Part shown: positions 9,201 through 17,370 of the stretch, piece after piece
How positions within the stretch are numbered: the stretch's first letter is position 1
Layout: every line of letters starts with the position of its first letter
NCBI RefSeq assembly: GCF_019972295.1
Contig: NZ_BLJA01000001.1
Coordinates: 2,236,158 to 2,300,157 of the forward strand
Length of the DNA stretch: 64,000 nucleotides
Direction of reading: 5' to 3'
From: Geobacter sp. AOG2
GTDB taxonomy: Bacteria; Desulfobacterota; Desulfuromonadia; Geobacterales; Pseudopelobacteraceae
The notes under the pieces: model-generated
Database searches by the model: none
The model's input: only the letters and a program-made list of their open reading frames with translations
What the model was told of the DNA's origin: nothing
Made by a program: the position numbers and the translations under genes

Positions 9201-9908
9201 TACCGGAGCATAGGCTACATAACCGGGCAAGTCGAGCTGTTTCAGGTCGATGTGCACCGATGTTTCCATGGATTTGCTAAGTGGCTTCACCTTGCCGGAA
9301 AAACTGAAGGGCGCGCCGTTTACCTGAGCCGAGATAAGAGGGTCCGTGTATTTCTCCACCAAATAGGGTATGTTGCTGATAAACGGGACCGCCACCTTGA
9401 GGTTGCGGACAGTGTGCCTTCTCCCTCCATCCACAGCCCGATCGTCAAAATCCACGGAACCGCTGTCGAGAGTGATATTGTTGATGGAAAAATGGAATTC
9501 TCCCGTGGATTCCTTTTTAGGCTTTGCCTTCAGGCGCTCGATTATATCGCTGAAGCTGTATTCGTTGGCTGCCAGGCGGACAATGGAGACGGAAGGCGTA
9601 TCGATGGAGACATGCGAAAGGATCAAGGCGCGTCGGTAGATCGAGGCAGGGCTGAGTGAGGCGCGTAGGCGGCCGATGGAGATGAAGGGACCGCCTCCTT
9701 TCTCCATAATGGCAAAACCTGTGACCGTGACCGTAAGAGTAAAAGGATTGATGGCGACCTTCTCAATGCCGGCCTTCCTGCCGGTGGCTTCCTCCAGAGC
9801 CGCCACGGCCTGACTACGTACAATGAGCGGCAAAACGGCAATGATGAAGAGCAGGAGCGCAGCAAAGGCAGCGGCGATGATCAGGGCTGTTTTTTTGCGT
9901 TTTGACAT
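6294..9908 (-). CDS. Large DUF748 envelope protein (AsmA-like)
   Basis: A 1204-residue protein with one N-terminal membrane anchor (ALIIAAAFAALLLFIIAVLPL, about residues 8-28) followed by a long beta-rich stretch, which fits the DUF748/AsmA-like repeat-beta-groove architecture. A linker near residues 750-800 is rich in Pro, Ser and Gln. The last 200 residues (TIPAQEEQKLSALSKALLE; LKVELKGYVD) resemble the peptidoglycan-binding OmpA-like end seen in DUF748 proteins. Relatives span the periplasm and are linked to phospholipid movement or outer-membrane upkeep. That role is known for the wider family, not shown here. Confidence 0.82.
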   Translation of the reverse strand: MSKRKKTALIIAAAFAALLLFIIAVLPLIVRSQAVAALEEATGRKAGIEKVAINPFTLTVTVTGFAIMEKGGGPFISIGRLRASLSPASIYRRALILSHVSIDTPSVSIVRLAANEYSFSDIIERLKAKPKKESTGEFHFSINNITLDSGSVDFDDRAVDGGRRHTVRNLKVAVPFISNIPYLVEKYTDPLISAQVNGAPFSFSGKVKPLSKSMETSVHIDLKQLDLPGYVAYAPVRPPADLASGKLTIATDVSYRVSADKKPELSVKGLVRLDNIAVNLREGQPLFRLPSLQIRASDLEIFAQRFLLDTVTVEGFELFAGRSSAGQWMYQQLLPKPAGAGQEPVAEAVKQPGPDTKKNPWPLVRIGEFDFKEGIVHVSDALPKGGFKGDVTGIDATVKGFTTEPGKSADYEMSLLLDNEADFNVAGTFSLTPLKATVSADLSGLRLQKGWPYLAHYLTAPLKGSLDLSVEAAYSSENGLDVGRADLTLSGLSTRYGDKEGLDLKRLEVSGAAYHQKANRLDLDDIMLAQGNISLSRGADGTISLLSLLRKSQREPAKKATSAKKVAVTGPSLSKGFTYRINKIRIDRLTTTYTDKTIPDKPRFTLRNTSMSLANLNGPKFTPAALRFSSTLNRATPLKANGMITPFPFRYKGSVSVGQLPLRDFEAYFPSNINVFILGGTADTSMNVDIALKGGKPTGTFRGSAGIRGFHAIDTVAEEDLLKWESLQLDDIRGNLEPFSLSLRQIALNGVYSRIIVRKDGTLNLQNLMEKPKQEPAASGSISTNSPPVSPVASTPQQTPPAKKQIQIGSITIQDGTLSFSDNHLPQHFTTTFYNLGGRVSGLSSEESKFADVDLRGNLENHSPLQITGQINPLRDDLFVDLKVSFRDIELSPVTPYSGTYLGYSVEKGKLFLDLKYHIDKKQLEASNNIFIDQFTFGDKVASDKATKLPVKLGLALLKDRKGEIHLDVPVTGRTDDPKFSVWKLVFQVIRNLMVKAVTSPFSLLSSMFGGGQDLSAIQFNPGTSTIPAQEEQKLSALSKALLERPALKVELKGYVDREKDTEAYRRELLDRKMKNEKFLALSKQGVLKEGEKAESIQVLPAEYPKYLAAVYKKEKFPKPRNILGLVKDLPPDEMKKLIIANTVIGEPELKTLAHERVVAVMNDLVRKGGIPPERVFQKIDDVFKAPEKDTTSRSRVELNAIVQ

Positions 9909-10000
9909 GGCGGCCTCGCGGCAGTAGCGGATCGGTAAAGAGCTTTCTTGTCTATAAATAATATCACGGAAACATCACCGTCCTAGTCCTAAATCGTCAT

Positions 10001-10130
10001 TACCGCTACGGAGATACGGAGATACAAAGAGAAAGGCAAAAGACATTTGGGTACAAACAACCTTGAAGTCGTTGTCATTTACTTAGTTTTACTTCTAATT
10101 TTCTTTGTATCTCCGCGCCCCGGCGGCGGG
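10001..10130. repeat. Imperfect inverted repeat, copy 1 of a dispersed family
   Basis: The arm at 10017-10033 (CGGAGATACAAAGAGAA) pairs with 10099-10115 at 16 of 17 positions. Outer sequence again alternates GGAGATAC motifs. The same foldback design recurs at 10777, 27101 and 51013. It sits between the DUF748 gene and the ilvN terminator. Confidence 0.7.
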
Positions 10131-10193
10131 TTCGGATTTTTTCAAGAGCTTTGCAAGTGTCTTGCGTGGCTTGGCGGCAAATCGCTTGACAAA

Positions 10194-10225
10194 AATGGCC
10201 GCGCAGCGGTAACTGCGCGGCCATT
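10194..10225 (-). terminator. Terminator of the ilv operon
   Basis: Perfect 13-bp stem AATGGCCGCGCAG (10194-10206) with CTGCGCGGCCATT (10213-10225) and a 6-base loop. On the minus strand a T run follows. It lies 25 bases past the ilvN stop codon. Confidence 0.9.
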
Positions 10226-10250
10226 GATGATTATTCCGGTGGCTGTTGCC

Positions 10251-10742
10251 TTACCCCTTCCACCCCTTGGCGCCGCGCCCTATGGCCACGGCACCAGTAC
10301 GGACCAATTCTTTCAGCCCCAGTGGCCGGAGCAGTTCCAGGAGGGCATCCATCTTGACTGGATTTCCGGTGGCCTCGATGGTGTAGGATTTGGGTGTGAC
10401 ATCGATGATCTTGGCGCGGAAGATATCGACTATTCGTAGCACCTCAGCGCGATTCTCATCCTCGGCCGTGACCTTAACCAACACCATCTCGCGCTCGATG
10501 GCGCTGCCGTCGCTGAAATCAATCACCTTGAGAACATCGATCAGCTTGTTGAGTTGCTTGGTGATCTGTTCAAGAATCTGCTCGTCTCCACGGGTGACGA
10601 TGGTCATGCGCGACAACCCTTCCTCGTTGGTTGGGGCGACGGTCAGGGAGTCGATGTTGAAGCCGCGTCCCGAGAAAAGGCTTGCCACGCGGGAAAGAAC
10701 GCCGAATTCGTTTTCAACCAGCACTGAAATTGTATGTTGCAT
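10251..10742 (-). CDS. ilvN: Acetolactate synthase small (regulatory) subunit
   Basis: A 163-residue protein with an N-terminal ACT domain (HTISVLVENEFGVLSRVASL; RGFNIDSLTVAPT) and a C-terminal ALS small-subunit domain (FRAKIIDVTPKSYTIEATG). It binds valine and sets the activity of the catalytic subunit encoded by ilvB, about 215 bases upstream. The length is normal for IlvH/IlvN of this type. It ends at a strong terminator, so it closes the ilvD-ilvB-ilvN set. An inverted repeat (10777-10931) separates it from ilvB. Confidence 0.95.
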   Translation of the reverse strand: MQHTISVLVENEFGVLSRVASLFSGRGFNIDSLTVAPTNEEGLSRMTIVTRGDEQILEQITKQLNKLIDVLKVIDFSDGSAIEREMVLVKVTAEDENRAEVLRIVDIFRAKIIDVTPKSYTIEATGNPVKMDALLELLRPLGLKELVRTGAVAIGRGAKGWKG

Positions 10743-10776
10743 GGGGAAACCTCCATAAAGTCTTCAATCTAACGTC

Positions 10777-10931
10777 CGCCACAGAGACACGGAGACACAG
10801 GGGTACACAGAGAAAATCAAAAGAACAAACCAATCCGAAAGGGGTAGTACTATAAAGGCATAAAACTGACGGGGCTGTTCGGTTATCTTCTGTCTCCAGC
10901 CCTTCTCCGTATCTCTGCGTCTCTGTGGCAG
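10777..10931. repeat. Imperfect inverted repeat, copy 2 of a dispersed family
   Basis: The left arm CCACAGAGACACGGAGACAC (from about 10779) is mirrored by CTCCGTATCTCTGCGTCTCT at 10905-10924 followed by GTGGCAG. The whole ilvB-ilvN gap is this foldback. Transcription from ilvB into ilvN would have to pass through it. Confidence 0.75.
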
Positions 10932-10956
10932 ATTCAATCAGTTATGCGTTCATTAA

Positions 10957-12657
10957 TTACGCATTCAACACCATCTCATTCAGGGAAGCCCCGGCGGGAA
11001 CCATGGGCAGCACCTTTTCCTCCCGAGCGATCTTGAACTCCATGATCACCGGGCCTTTTTCCTCGAAGGCCTGCTTGATAACCGTCTCCACCTCACCCGG
11101 CTTGGAGGTGCTGAAGCCCTTGGCCCCATAGGCATCAGCCAGCTTGACGAAATCGATAGGAAGCTCCATGCAGGTCTGGGAATAACGCTTGTCGAAGAAT
11201 AGCTCCTGCCACTGGCGCACCATGCCGAGGAAATTGTTGTTCAGGATCACAATCTTGACCGGCAGACGGTTCTGCACCAGAGTGGCTATTTCCTGGATGT
11301 TCATCTGTACGCCGCCGTCACCACAGATGGCGATCACCTGGCGTTCAGGGAAGGCGGCTTGCGCCCCCATGGCGGCAGGCAGGCCGTACCCCATGGTGCC
11401 GAGCCCACCCGAGGAGAGCAGCGTACGCGGCTTGTTGAACTGGAAGAACTGGGCGGTCCACATCTGGTGCTGTCCCACGTCGGTGGCGATGATGGCGTCG
11501 TCGTCCGACAACTCCCGCAATTTTTGTATGACAAACTGTGGTTTGATGATGGTTGTGCTCTGCTTGTATCCAAGGGGATGTTTGGCCTTCCAGCCGGCGA
11601 TATCCTCATGCCAGGGAGCCAGCGCTGTTTTGAACCCAGTTGCTTTGTCTTTATGCTTGTCTGCCAGCTTGATCATCTTGGCCAAAACGTCTTTCACATC
11701 GCCCACGATCGGCAGGTCGACTCGCACATTTTTCTTGATGGAGGTCGGGTCCACATCAATATGGATGATCTTGGCGCTGGGGGCAAACGTGGCGATCTTG
11801 CCGGTTACCCGGTCATCGAAGCGCGCCCCCACGGCAATGATCAAGTCGCTGTTGGTCATGGCCATATTGGCGCAGTACGAACCGTGCATGCCCAGCATGC
11901 CGAGTGAGAGGGGGTCGTTTTCCGGGAACGAGCCGAGCCCCATCAGGGTAGTGGTCACTGGAATTGACAGTTTACGGGACAGATTGGTCAACTCGTCGGC
12001 GGCATTGCCAAGAACCACCCCGCCCCCGACATAGATCACCGGACGGTGTGACTCCAGCAGCATGTCCACCGCTTTTTCCACTTGGCGGGGATGCCCTGCC
12101 AAGGTCGGCTTGTAGCTGCGGATTTCCACCGTATCCGGGTAGACAAATTCGGTCTGGGCTATCTGCACGTCCTTGGGAAGGTCCACCAAGACCGGGCCGG
12201 GTCGGCCGGTGCGGGCGATGTAGAAGGCTTTCTTCATGATCATGGCCAGATCCTTCACATCCCGCACGAGAAAATTATGCTTGGTGCAGGAGCGGGTGAT
12301 ACCGATGATATCCACCTCCTGAAAGGCATCGTTGCCGATCAGCGCCGTCGGCACCTGGCCAGTGACGATTACCATGGGAATCGAGTCCATGTAAGCAGTG
12401 GCGATACCGGTCACGGTGTTGGTGGCGCCGGGCCCGGAGGTGGCGATGGCGACGCCAACCTTGCCGGTAGCGCGGGCGTAGCCGTCCGCCGCATGGGTGC
12501 CGGCTTGTTCGTGGCGCGGCAGAATGTGACGGATATCCTTAAAACCAAAGAGTTCGTTGTAGATGTTGATCACGGTACCTCCGGGATAACCGAAGACCGT
12601 GTCCACGCCTTCCTTTTTGAGACATTCCAGCAATATTCGTGCACCGTTCATTTTCAT
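10957..12657 (-). CDS. ilvB: Acetolactate synthase large (catalytic) subunit
   Basis: A 566-residue TPP- and FAD-dependent enzyme that condenses two pyruvates, or pyruvate with 2-oxobutyrate, as the first common step to Val, Leu and Ile. It carries the catalytic glutamate in LPRHEQAGTHAADGYAR, the GATN segment (SGPGATNTVTG) and the TPP motif GDGGVQMN...NNNFLGMV. The ATG at 12657 (MKMNGARILLE) has GAGGT upstream and gives the family length. A 24-codon ORF with a strong ribosome site lies 40 bases upstream and may control it. Confidence 0.95.
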   Translation of the reverse strand: MKMNGARILLECLKKEGVDTVFGYPGGTVINIYNELFGFKDIRHILPRHEQAGTHAADGYARATGKVGVAIATSGPGATNTVTGIATAYMDSIPMVIVTGQVPTALIGNDAFQEVDIIGITRSCTKHNFLVRDVKDLAMIMKKAFYIARTGRPGPVLVDLPKDVQIAQTEFVYPDTVEIRSYKPTLAGHPRQVEKAVDMLLESHRPVIYVGGGVVLGNAADELTNLSRKLSIPVTTTLMGLGSFPENDPLSLGMLGMHGSYCANMAMTNSDLIIAVGARFDDRVTGKIATFAPSAKIIHIDVDPTSIKKNVRVDLPIVGDVKDVLAKMIKLADKHKDKATGFKTALAPWHEDIAGWKAKHPLGYKQSTTIIKPQFVIQKLRELSDDDAIIATDVGQHQMWTAQFFQFNKPRTLLSSGGLGTMGYGLPAAMGAQAAFPERQVIAICGDGGVQMNIQEIATLVQNRLPVKIVILNNNFLGMVRQWQELFFDKRYSQTCMELPIDFVKLADAYGAKGFSTSKPGEVETVIKQAFEEKGPVIMEFKIAREEKVLPMVPAGASLNEMVLNA

Positions 12658-12697
12658 GGGTGATACCTCTGAATGTAATGGATGGTTGAAAGGGAAT

Positions 12698-12772
12698 CTA
12701 TTGTTTTCGCGCCGGCACTGAAGCATGGACATGTGGGGCGGAAACAACCGACTTATGCGTAAGCGTTTCCAT
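12698..12772 (-). CDS. Short ORF upstream of ilvB, possible leader peptide
   Basis: A 24-codon frame (begins METLTHKSVV, ends ARKQ) with an excellent ribosome site AAAGGAGG 5 bases before the ATG. It ends 40 bases before ilvB. It has four Val and one Leu but no Ile, so it is not a classic Ile/Leu/Val attenuator peptide. No terminator hairpin is seen between it and ilvB. The spacing and the ribosome site suggest it is translated. A regulatory role is inference. Confidence 0.45.
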   Translation of the reverse strand: METLTHKSVVSAPHVHASVPARKQ

Positions 12773-12856
12773 GGTTCCTCCTTTAAGCACATTCCGGTTT
12801 CAGGCACAGGTGCGTCAGCCTCCGGAAAGAATTGACAGATTTGTTAAAAAAACTGA

Positions 12857-12977
12857 GGTTGTTCAAAAATGGGCAGATCGTCGCCACCGGAGAATGCCCT
12901 CTCGTGCGGCGTAGCAGTGCTACGCCGCACGAGAGGGCGTTTGAGGATGGCGGCGAGATGGCTGTTTTTCAACAACC
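12857..12977. repeat. 121-bp palindromic foldback element
   Basis: The whole element is symmetric about position 917 of this kilobase (12917). The core is a perfect 43-base palindrome, with arms 12896-12916 and 12918-12938 around a single base. The outer arms, from GGTTGTT at 12857 to AACAACC at 12977, match imperfectly with a shared GTTGTT-N-AAAAA edge. It ends 2 bases from the ilvD stop codon. It is MITE- or REP-like in shape and may also act as a terminator or processing site between ilvD and ilvB. Confidence 0.8.
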
Positions 12978-12978
12978 G

Positions 12979-14640
12979 TCAATCGGCCGTGGTCACGGCG
13001 CCGGTATGGGCCGACGTTACCAACTTGGCGTAGCGCGCCAACCAGCCGGTCCTGATCTTGGCTTCCGGCGCCTTCCAGGCGGCCCGGCGGGTGGCCAGGG
13101 TGGCTTCGTCCACCAGCAGTTCCAGGCGACGGTTGGGGATGTCGAGCAGGATGCGGTCCCCTTCTTCCACCAAGGCAATCGGGCCTCCCTCGGCCGCTTC
13201 CGGCGAGATGTGACCGATGCAGGGACCGCGGGTGCCGCCGGAGAAACGACCGTCGGTTATCAGGGCCACCGAATCGCCAAGCCCCATGCCCATGATGGCC
13301 GCCGTGGGGGCCAGCATTTCGCGCATGCCGGGGCCGCCCTTGGGACCTTCATAGCGGATCACCACCACATCGCCCGAGACAATCTTTCCTTCCATGATGG
13401 CGGCCATGGCCTTTTCCTCGGCATCGAAGCAGCGGGCTGCCCCCTCGAACTTCATCATGGCGGCCGACACGCCCGACTGCTTGACCACTGCCCCTTTAGG
13501 GGCAAGGTTGCCGGAGAGGATGGCGATGCCACCCTCTTTTTTGATAGGATTGGAGAGTGGACGGATCACCTCTTCATCAACGTTGGCGATGCTCTCAGCC
13601 AACTGATGGGTGGTCAGGCCGAACAGAGTCGGCGCATCCTTGATCTTGTCGCCCAATTGTTTGAGCACGCCACTGACGCCACCGGCCACATCCAAGTCTT
13701 CCATGAAGTACTCCCCTGCCGGGTTCATGGAGGCCAGTTGCGGGGTATCCTTGGACAGGATGTCGAAGGTTTCCAGCGGCAGGTCCACACCCGCTTCCCG
13801 GGCGATGGCCAGAAGGTGTAGCACGGTATTGGACGAGCCCCCCAAGGCCAAATCGACCCGGATGGCGTTTTCGAAGGCCGCGCGAGTCAGAATGTCGCGG
13901 GGTTTGATATCGTTGCGCACCAGCTCGACAATCCTCTCGCCCGAGGCAAAGGCTATGCGCCGCTTCAAGGCCGAAACCGCCAGGGCGGTACCGCAACGCG
14001 GCAGGCTCATTCCCATGGTCTCGGTCAGGATAGCCATGGTGTTCGCGGTGAACAATCCCTGACAGGACCCCATGCCGGGGCAGGCGTTGTCCTCGCAGAC
14101 CTTGAGTTCCTTGTCGTCGATCACGCCAGCCTTGTAACGGGCCATGGCCTCAAAGGTGTCGGTGACAAAGGAGTATTTCCGACCACTCAGGCTGCGGCCG
14201 CTCATCATTGGACCGGCAGTAACGATAATGCAGGGAATGTTTAGCCGCGCGGCGGCCATCAGCATGCCGGGGGTGATCTTGTCGCAGTTGGTCAGCAGCA
14301 CCAAGCCATCTAGTCGGTGTGCTTCGGCCACCGATTCCACCATGTCAGCGATCAGTTCGCGGGTAGGGAGCGAATAGTGCATCCCCTTGTGCCCCATGGC
14401 GATCCCGTCGCAGACGCCAGGGATACCGAAGAAGAAAGCATAACCGCCCCCGGAGTGAACGCCCTTCTCGATGAAGCGCTCTAGGTCTCGCATGCCTGAG
14501 TGTCCCGGGATCAGGTCGGTAAAGCTGGTTGCCACGCCGATGAACGGCTTTTCAAAGGCGCTGTCGGGAACCCCGGTTCCCTTGAGGAGCGCTCGGTGCG
14601 GTGTTCGTTCGAGTCCCTGCTTGATGGTGTCGCTACGCAT
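12979..14640 (-). CDS. ilvD: Dihydroxy-acid dehydratase
   Basis: A 553-residue Fe-S dehydratase that makes the 2-oxo acid precursors of Val and Ile. Cluster cysteines are visible in [12 protein letters not shown] and [11 protein letters not shown], and the C-terminal half has [20 protein letters not shown]. Length and motifs are standard for IlvD/Edd. The ATG at 14640 directly follows the family start [10 protein letters not shown] good sigma-70 type promoter lies at 14712-14740. It is upstream of ilvB, separated by the foldback element and the short ORF. Confidence 0.96.
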   Translation of the reverse strand: MRSDTIKQGLERTPHRALLKGTGVPDSAFEKPFIGVATSFTDLIPGHSGMRDLERFIEKGVHSGGGYAFFFGIPGVCDGIAMGHKGMHYSLPTRELIADMVESVAEAHRLDGLVLLTNCDKITPGMLMAAARLNIPCIIVTAGPMMSGRSLSGRKYSFVTDTFEAMARYKAGVIDDKELKVCEDNACPGMGSCQGLFTANTMAILTETMGMSLPRCGTALAVSALKRRIAFASGERIVELVRNDIKPRDILTRAAFENAIRVDLALGGSSNTVLHLLAIAREAGVDLPLETFDILSKDTPQLASMNPAGEYFMEDLDVAGGVSGVLKQLGDKIKDAPTLFGLTTHQLAESIANVDEEVIRPLSNPIKKEGGIAILSGNLAPKGAVVKQSGVSAAMMKFEGAARCFDAEEKAMAAIMEGKIVSGDVVVIRYEGPKGGPGMREMLAPTAAIMGMGLGDSVALITDGRFSGGTRGPCIGHISPEAAEGGPIALVEEGDRILLDIPNRRLELLVDEATLATRRAAWKAPEAKIRTGWLARYAKLVTSAHTGAVTTAD

Positions 14641-15017
14641 GATGGTATTATCCTCGATGATTCAAATTTTCGTGATGCCAAACAGCCGATTGGCGCGGAT
14701 AAAGGACATAAAAGATAGTATATATGCGGACTGGTGTCAACCCGGAATGCCGAAGAGTTTATTGGAATTTATTTACGATCTCATGAACCGTCGATGTTGC
14801 ATTACACGACCGGAATGGTATACTACGCCTCACCACTCCTGCATACCGACGTCAAGGATTGCCCTATGATGGCAGCAGAAAGCGCTCCCGATTCTTCCCG
14901 AAAACCAACTGCCGCCGATCTGCGGCGCTCCTCCACGCGGCACCTCCAATATACTCTGATCAAGGACAAATACTCCATCACAGCCGGCACGGCCTGGCCT
15001 GATCCGGAATACAACCC
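14641..15017. other. Divergent intergenic region between ilvD and rarA
   Basis: No convincing gene is seen. The ilvD-proximal part contains the ilvD promoter. The rest (about 14745-15017) has no hairpin terminator, repeat or motif that I recognise, and must contain the rarA promoter. Confidence 0.5.
14712..14740 (-). promoter_or_regulatory. Sigma-70 type promoter of ilvD
   Basis: On the minus strand TTGACA (14735-14740) is followed after 17 bases by TATCTT (14712-14717). The -35 is a perfect consensus and the spacing is ideal. The inferred start lies about 65 bases before the ilvD ATG. Confidence 0.65.
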
Positions 15018-16352
15018 ATGAAGACACCGACACTTTGGGAATCCCCCGACGATAGTCCCAAAATTCAACCGATTCCGGCAAACGCCCCCTTAGCTGAACG
15101 CATGCGTCCCCGCAGTATGGCCGAATTTACCGGGCAGGAACACCTACTGGGCGAAGGGCGCATTCTGCGACGGATGATCGAAACCGACAACCTTTCCTCT
15201 TTGATCTTCTGGGGACCACCCGGCTGCGGCAAAACCACGCTGGCCCATGTCATAGCAAAGGAAACTAAATCCCACTTCATCTTCTTCTCCGCCATCCTTT
15301 CGGGTGTAAAGGAAATCCGCGAGATCTTCCGCGAAGCAGAGGGATATGCCGACCGCGGCGCCCGTACCATCCTCTTCGTGGATGAAATCCATCGTTTCAA
15401 CAAATCCCAGCAGGATGCCTTTCTCCCCTACGTGGAAAAAGGTGTCGTCACCATCATCGGCGCCACCACCGAAAACCCCTCTTTCGAGGTCATCGCACCG
15501 CTCATCTCCCGCTGCCGTGTCCTGACCTTGAATCAACTGGACGCGTCAACAGTCGGGACCATCCTGCGCCAAGCACTGAATGATATGGAACGAGGGCTCG
15601 GCCCTTTAGGCCTCACAGCCGACGATGACGCTCTCGTGTTCCTGGCCGACCAATGCGGCGGTGATGCCCGCATAGCCTTGAATACTCTGGAGGTGGCAGC
15701 GGGTATTACGACAGATAATGTCATAAAAATTGAAACCGTGCAGGAAGCTTTACAAAAAAAAGCCCTGCTGTACGATAAGGGTGGCGAAGAGCATTACAAC
15801 GTCATCTCGGCCTTTATTAAATCACTGCGTGGCAGCGATCCCGACGCGGCCCTCTACTGGCTGGCCCGCATGCTGGAGGCGGGAGAGGACCCACTCTTCA
15901 TCCTGCGGCGTATGATCGTCCTGGCCTCCGAGGACATCGGCAACGCAGATCCCCGAGCCTTGCAGGTAGCGGTCTCGGCCCTCCAGGCCTTCCAGTTCGT
16001 GGGGATGCCCGAGGGCCGCATCCCCTTGGGCCAGGCGGTCACCTACCTAGCCACGGCGCCGAAATCAAACGCCTCCTACGCCGGCATCAACGCCGCGTTA
16101 TCCGAGGTTAAAAAGAGCGGCGCCCTCCCCGTTCCTCTGCACATTCGCAACGCCCCAACCAAGTTGATGAAGGAACTGGGCTACCACAAAGGGTATCAGT
16201 ACGACCATGACTACGAGGAAGGGTACTCTGGGCAGGAATGCCTGCCGGAAAAGTTGGTCGGGCGAAAGTTCTATGAACCAAGGGGGCACGGTTATGAGAA
16301 AAATATCCTGGAGCGTATGGAGTGGCTACGCGCCCAAAAAAAGAAACCATAA
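15018..16352 (+). CDS. rarA: Replication-associated recombination protein A (AAA ATPase)
   Basis: A 444-residue RarA/MgsA clamp-loader-like ATPase that acts at stalled replication forks. The N-terminal region has the family signature PLAERMRPRSMAEFTGQEHL, Walker A GPPGCGKTT, Walker B ILFVDEIHRFNKSQQD, and sensor-1 GATTENPSFE. The C-terminal tetramerisation region contains GGEEHYNVISAFIKSLRGSDPDAALYWLARM, which is diagnostic. Length is normal. It is the first gene of a plus-strand series, with pfkA starting 54 bases after its end. Confidence 0.95.
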   Translation: MKTPTLWESPDDSPKIQPIPANAPLAERMRPRSMAEFTGQEHLLGEGRILRRMIETDNLSSLIFWGPPGCGKTTLAHVIAKETKSHFIFFSAILSGVKEIREIFREAEGYADRGARTILFVDEIHRFNKSQQDAFLPYVEKGVVTIIGATTENPSFEVIAPLISRCRVLTLNQLDASTVGTILRQALNDMERGLGPLGLTADDDALVFLADQCGGDARIALNTLEVAAGITTDNVIKIETVQEALQKKALLYDKGGEEHYNVISAFIKSLRGSDPDAALYWLARMLEAGEDPLFILRRMIVLASEDIGNADPRALQVAVSALQAFQFVGMPEGRIPLGQAVTYLATAPKSNASYAGINAALSEVKKSGALPVPLHIRNAPTKLMKELGYHKGYQYDHDYEEGYSGQECLPEKLVGRKFYEPRGHGYEKNILERMEWLRAQKKKP

Positions 16353-16406
16353 TAAGCGTTTCTCCGATCAACAGAGGGGTGAAGGACATCAAGGAGATAT
16401 CTGACC

Positions 16407-17369
16407 ATGAAACGACTCGCCATTCTTACCAGCGGTGGTGACTGCTCCGGTATGAACGCCGTAGTCCGTGCTGCGGCACGTACCGCCATCGCCAATGATG
16501 TAGAAATGATCGGCTACCGGAAAGGGTTTGCCGGGCTCTTGAAAAACGACTACCTGGTGTTGACGAGCAGGGCTGTTTCCGGGGTGCTCCAGCGGGGCGG
16601 AACATTCCTGCAGTCGGCCCGCTCTCAGGAGTTCCGCACCGAGGAGGGGCGCCGCAAGGCGCTGGACAACCTGTTGAAGGAAAAAGTCGAAGGACTTATA
16701 GTGATCGGCGGCGATGGTTCGCTCTGCGGCGCCCATGCTCTCGACATGCAAGGTTTCCCGGTGGTCGGCATCCCGGCCAGCATCGACAACGACATCCCGT
16801 ACACCGACATGGCACTGGGGGTGGACACGGCACTTAACAACATTCTCTACGCCGTGGACTGCATCAAGGATACCGCCAGCTCCCATGACCGGGCCTTCAT
16901 CGTGGAGGTTATGGGGCGCAACTCCGGCTACCTGGCCTCGACCTCGGCGATCGCCACCGGCGCGGAATTCGCCATCGTGCCCGAAGTGGAATTCGATCTG
17001 ACTGAAATGTGTCACCAGTTGCGGCGGCGTTACGAAGAGGGTCGCACCAATGCCCTGATCATCATGGCCGAGGGAGCTGGCCGCGCTCAAGAGATTGCCG
17101 ACAGCATCAAGGATTGTGCCGGCTTCGAGACCCGGGTGACCGTTTTGGGGCACTACCAGCGGGGCGGCGCACCTACGGTTTTTGACCGCCTGCTGGGAAG
17201 CCGCTTCGGCCTTAAGGCGGTAGAACTGTTGCTCTCCGGGACCAAGGGGGTTATGCTCGGCCTGTCGACTAACTCCCTGACCACCACGTTGCTGGAGATG
17301 GTCGTTAAGGGTGGGCAAAAAAAGCTGAACAACGAACTGGTGCACATGGCCGACATCCTGGGGATTTGA
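16407..17369 (+). CDS. pfkA: ATP-dependent 6-phosphofructokinase
   Basis: A 320-residue PfkA-type kinase that makes fructose 1,6-bisphosphate in glycolysis. Visible are the ATP loop LTSGGDCSGMNAVVRA, the GGDGS motif (Gly in the position that favours ATP over pyrophosphate), the catalytic region IPASIDNDIPYTD (family: PGTIDND, here with S in place of T) and EVMGRNSGYLA. Ribosome site AAGGAG lies 10 bases upstream of the ATG. corA follows after one base, so the two are coupled. The S-for-T change in the TIDND box is conservative. Confidence 0.93.
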   Translation: MKRLAILTSGGDCSGMNAVVRAAARTAIANDVEMIGYRKGFAGLLKNDYLVLTSRAVSGVLQRGGTFLQSARSQEFRTEEGRRKALDNLLKEKVEGLIVIGGDGSLCGAHALDMQGFPVVGIPASIDNDIPYTDMALGVDTALNNILYAVDCIKDTASSHDRAFIVEVMGRNSGYLASTSAIATGAEFAIVPEVEFDLTEMCHQLRRRYEEGRTNALIIMAEGAGRAQEIADSIKDCAGFETRVTVLGHYQRGGAPTVFDRLLGSRFGLKAVELLLSGTKGVMLGLSTNSLTTTLLEMVVKGGQKKLNNELVHMADILGI

Positions 17370-17370
17370 A

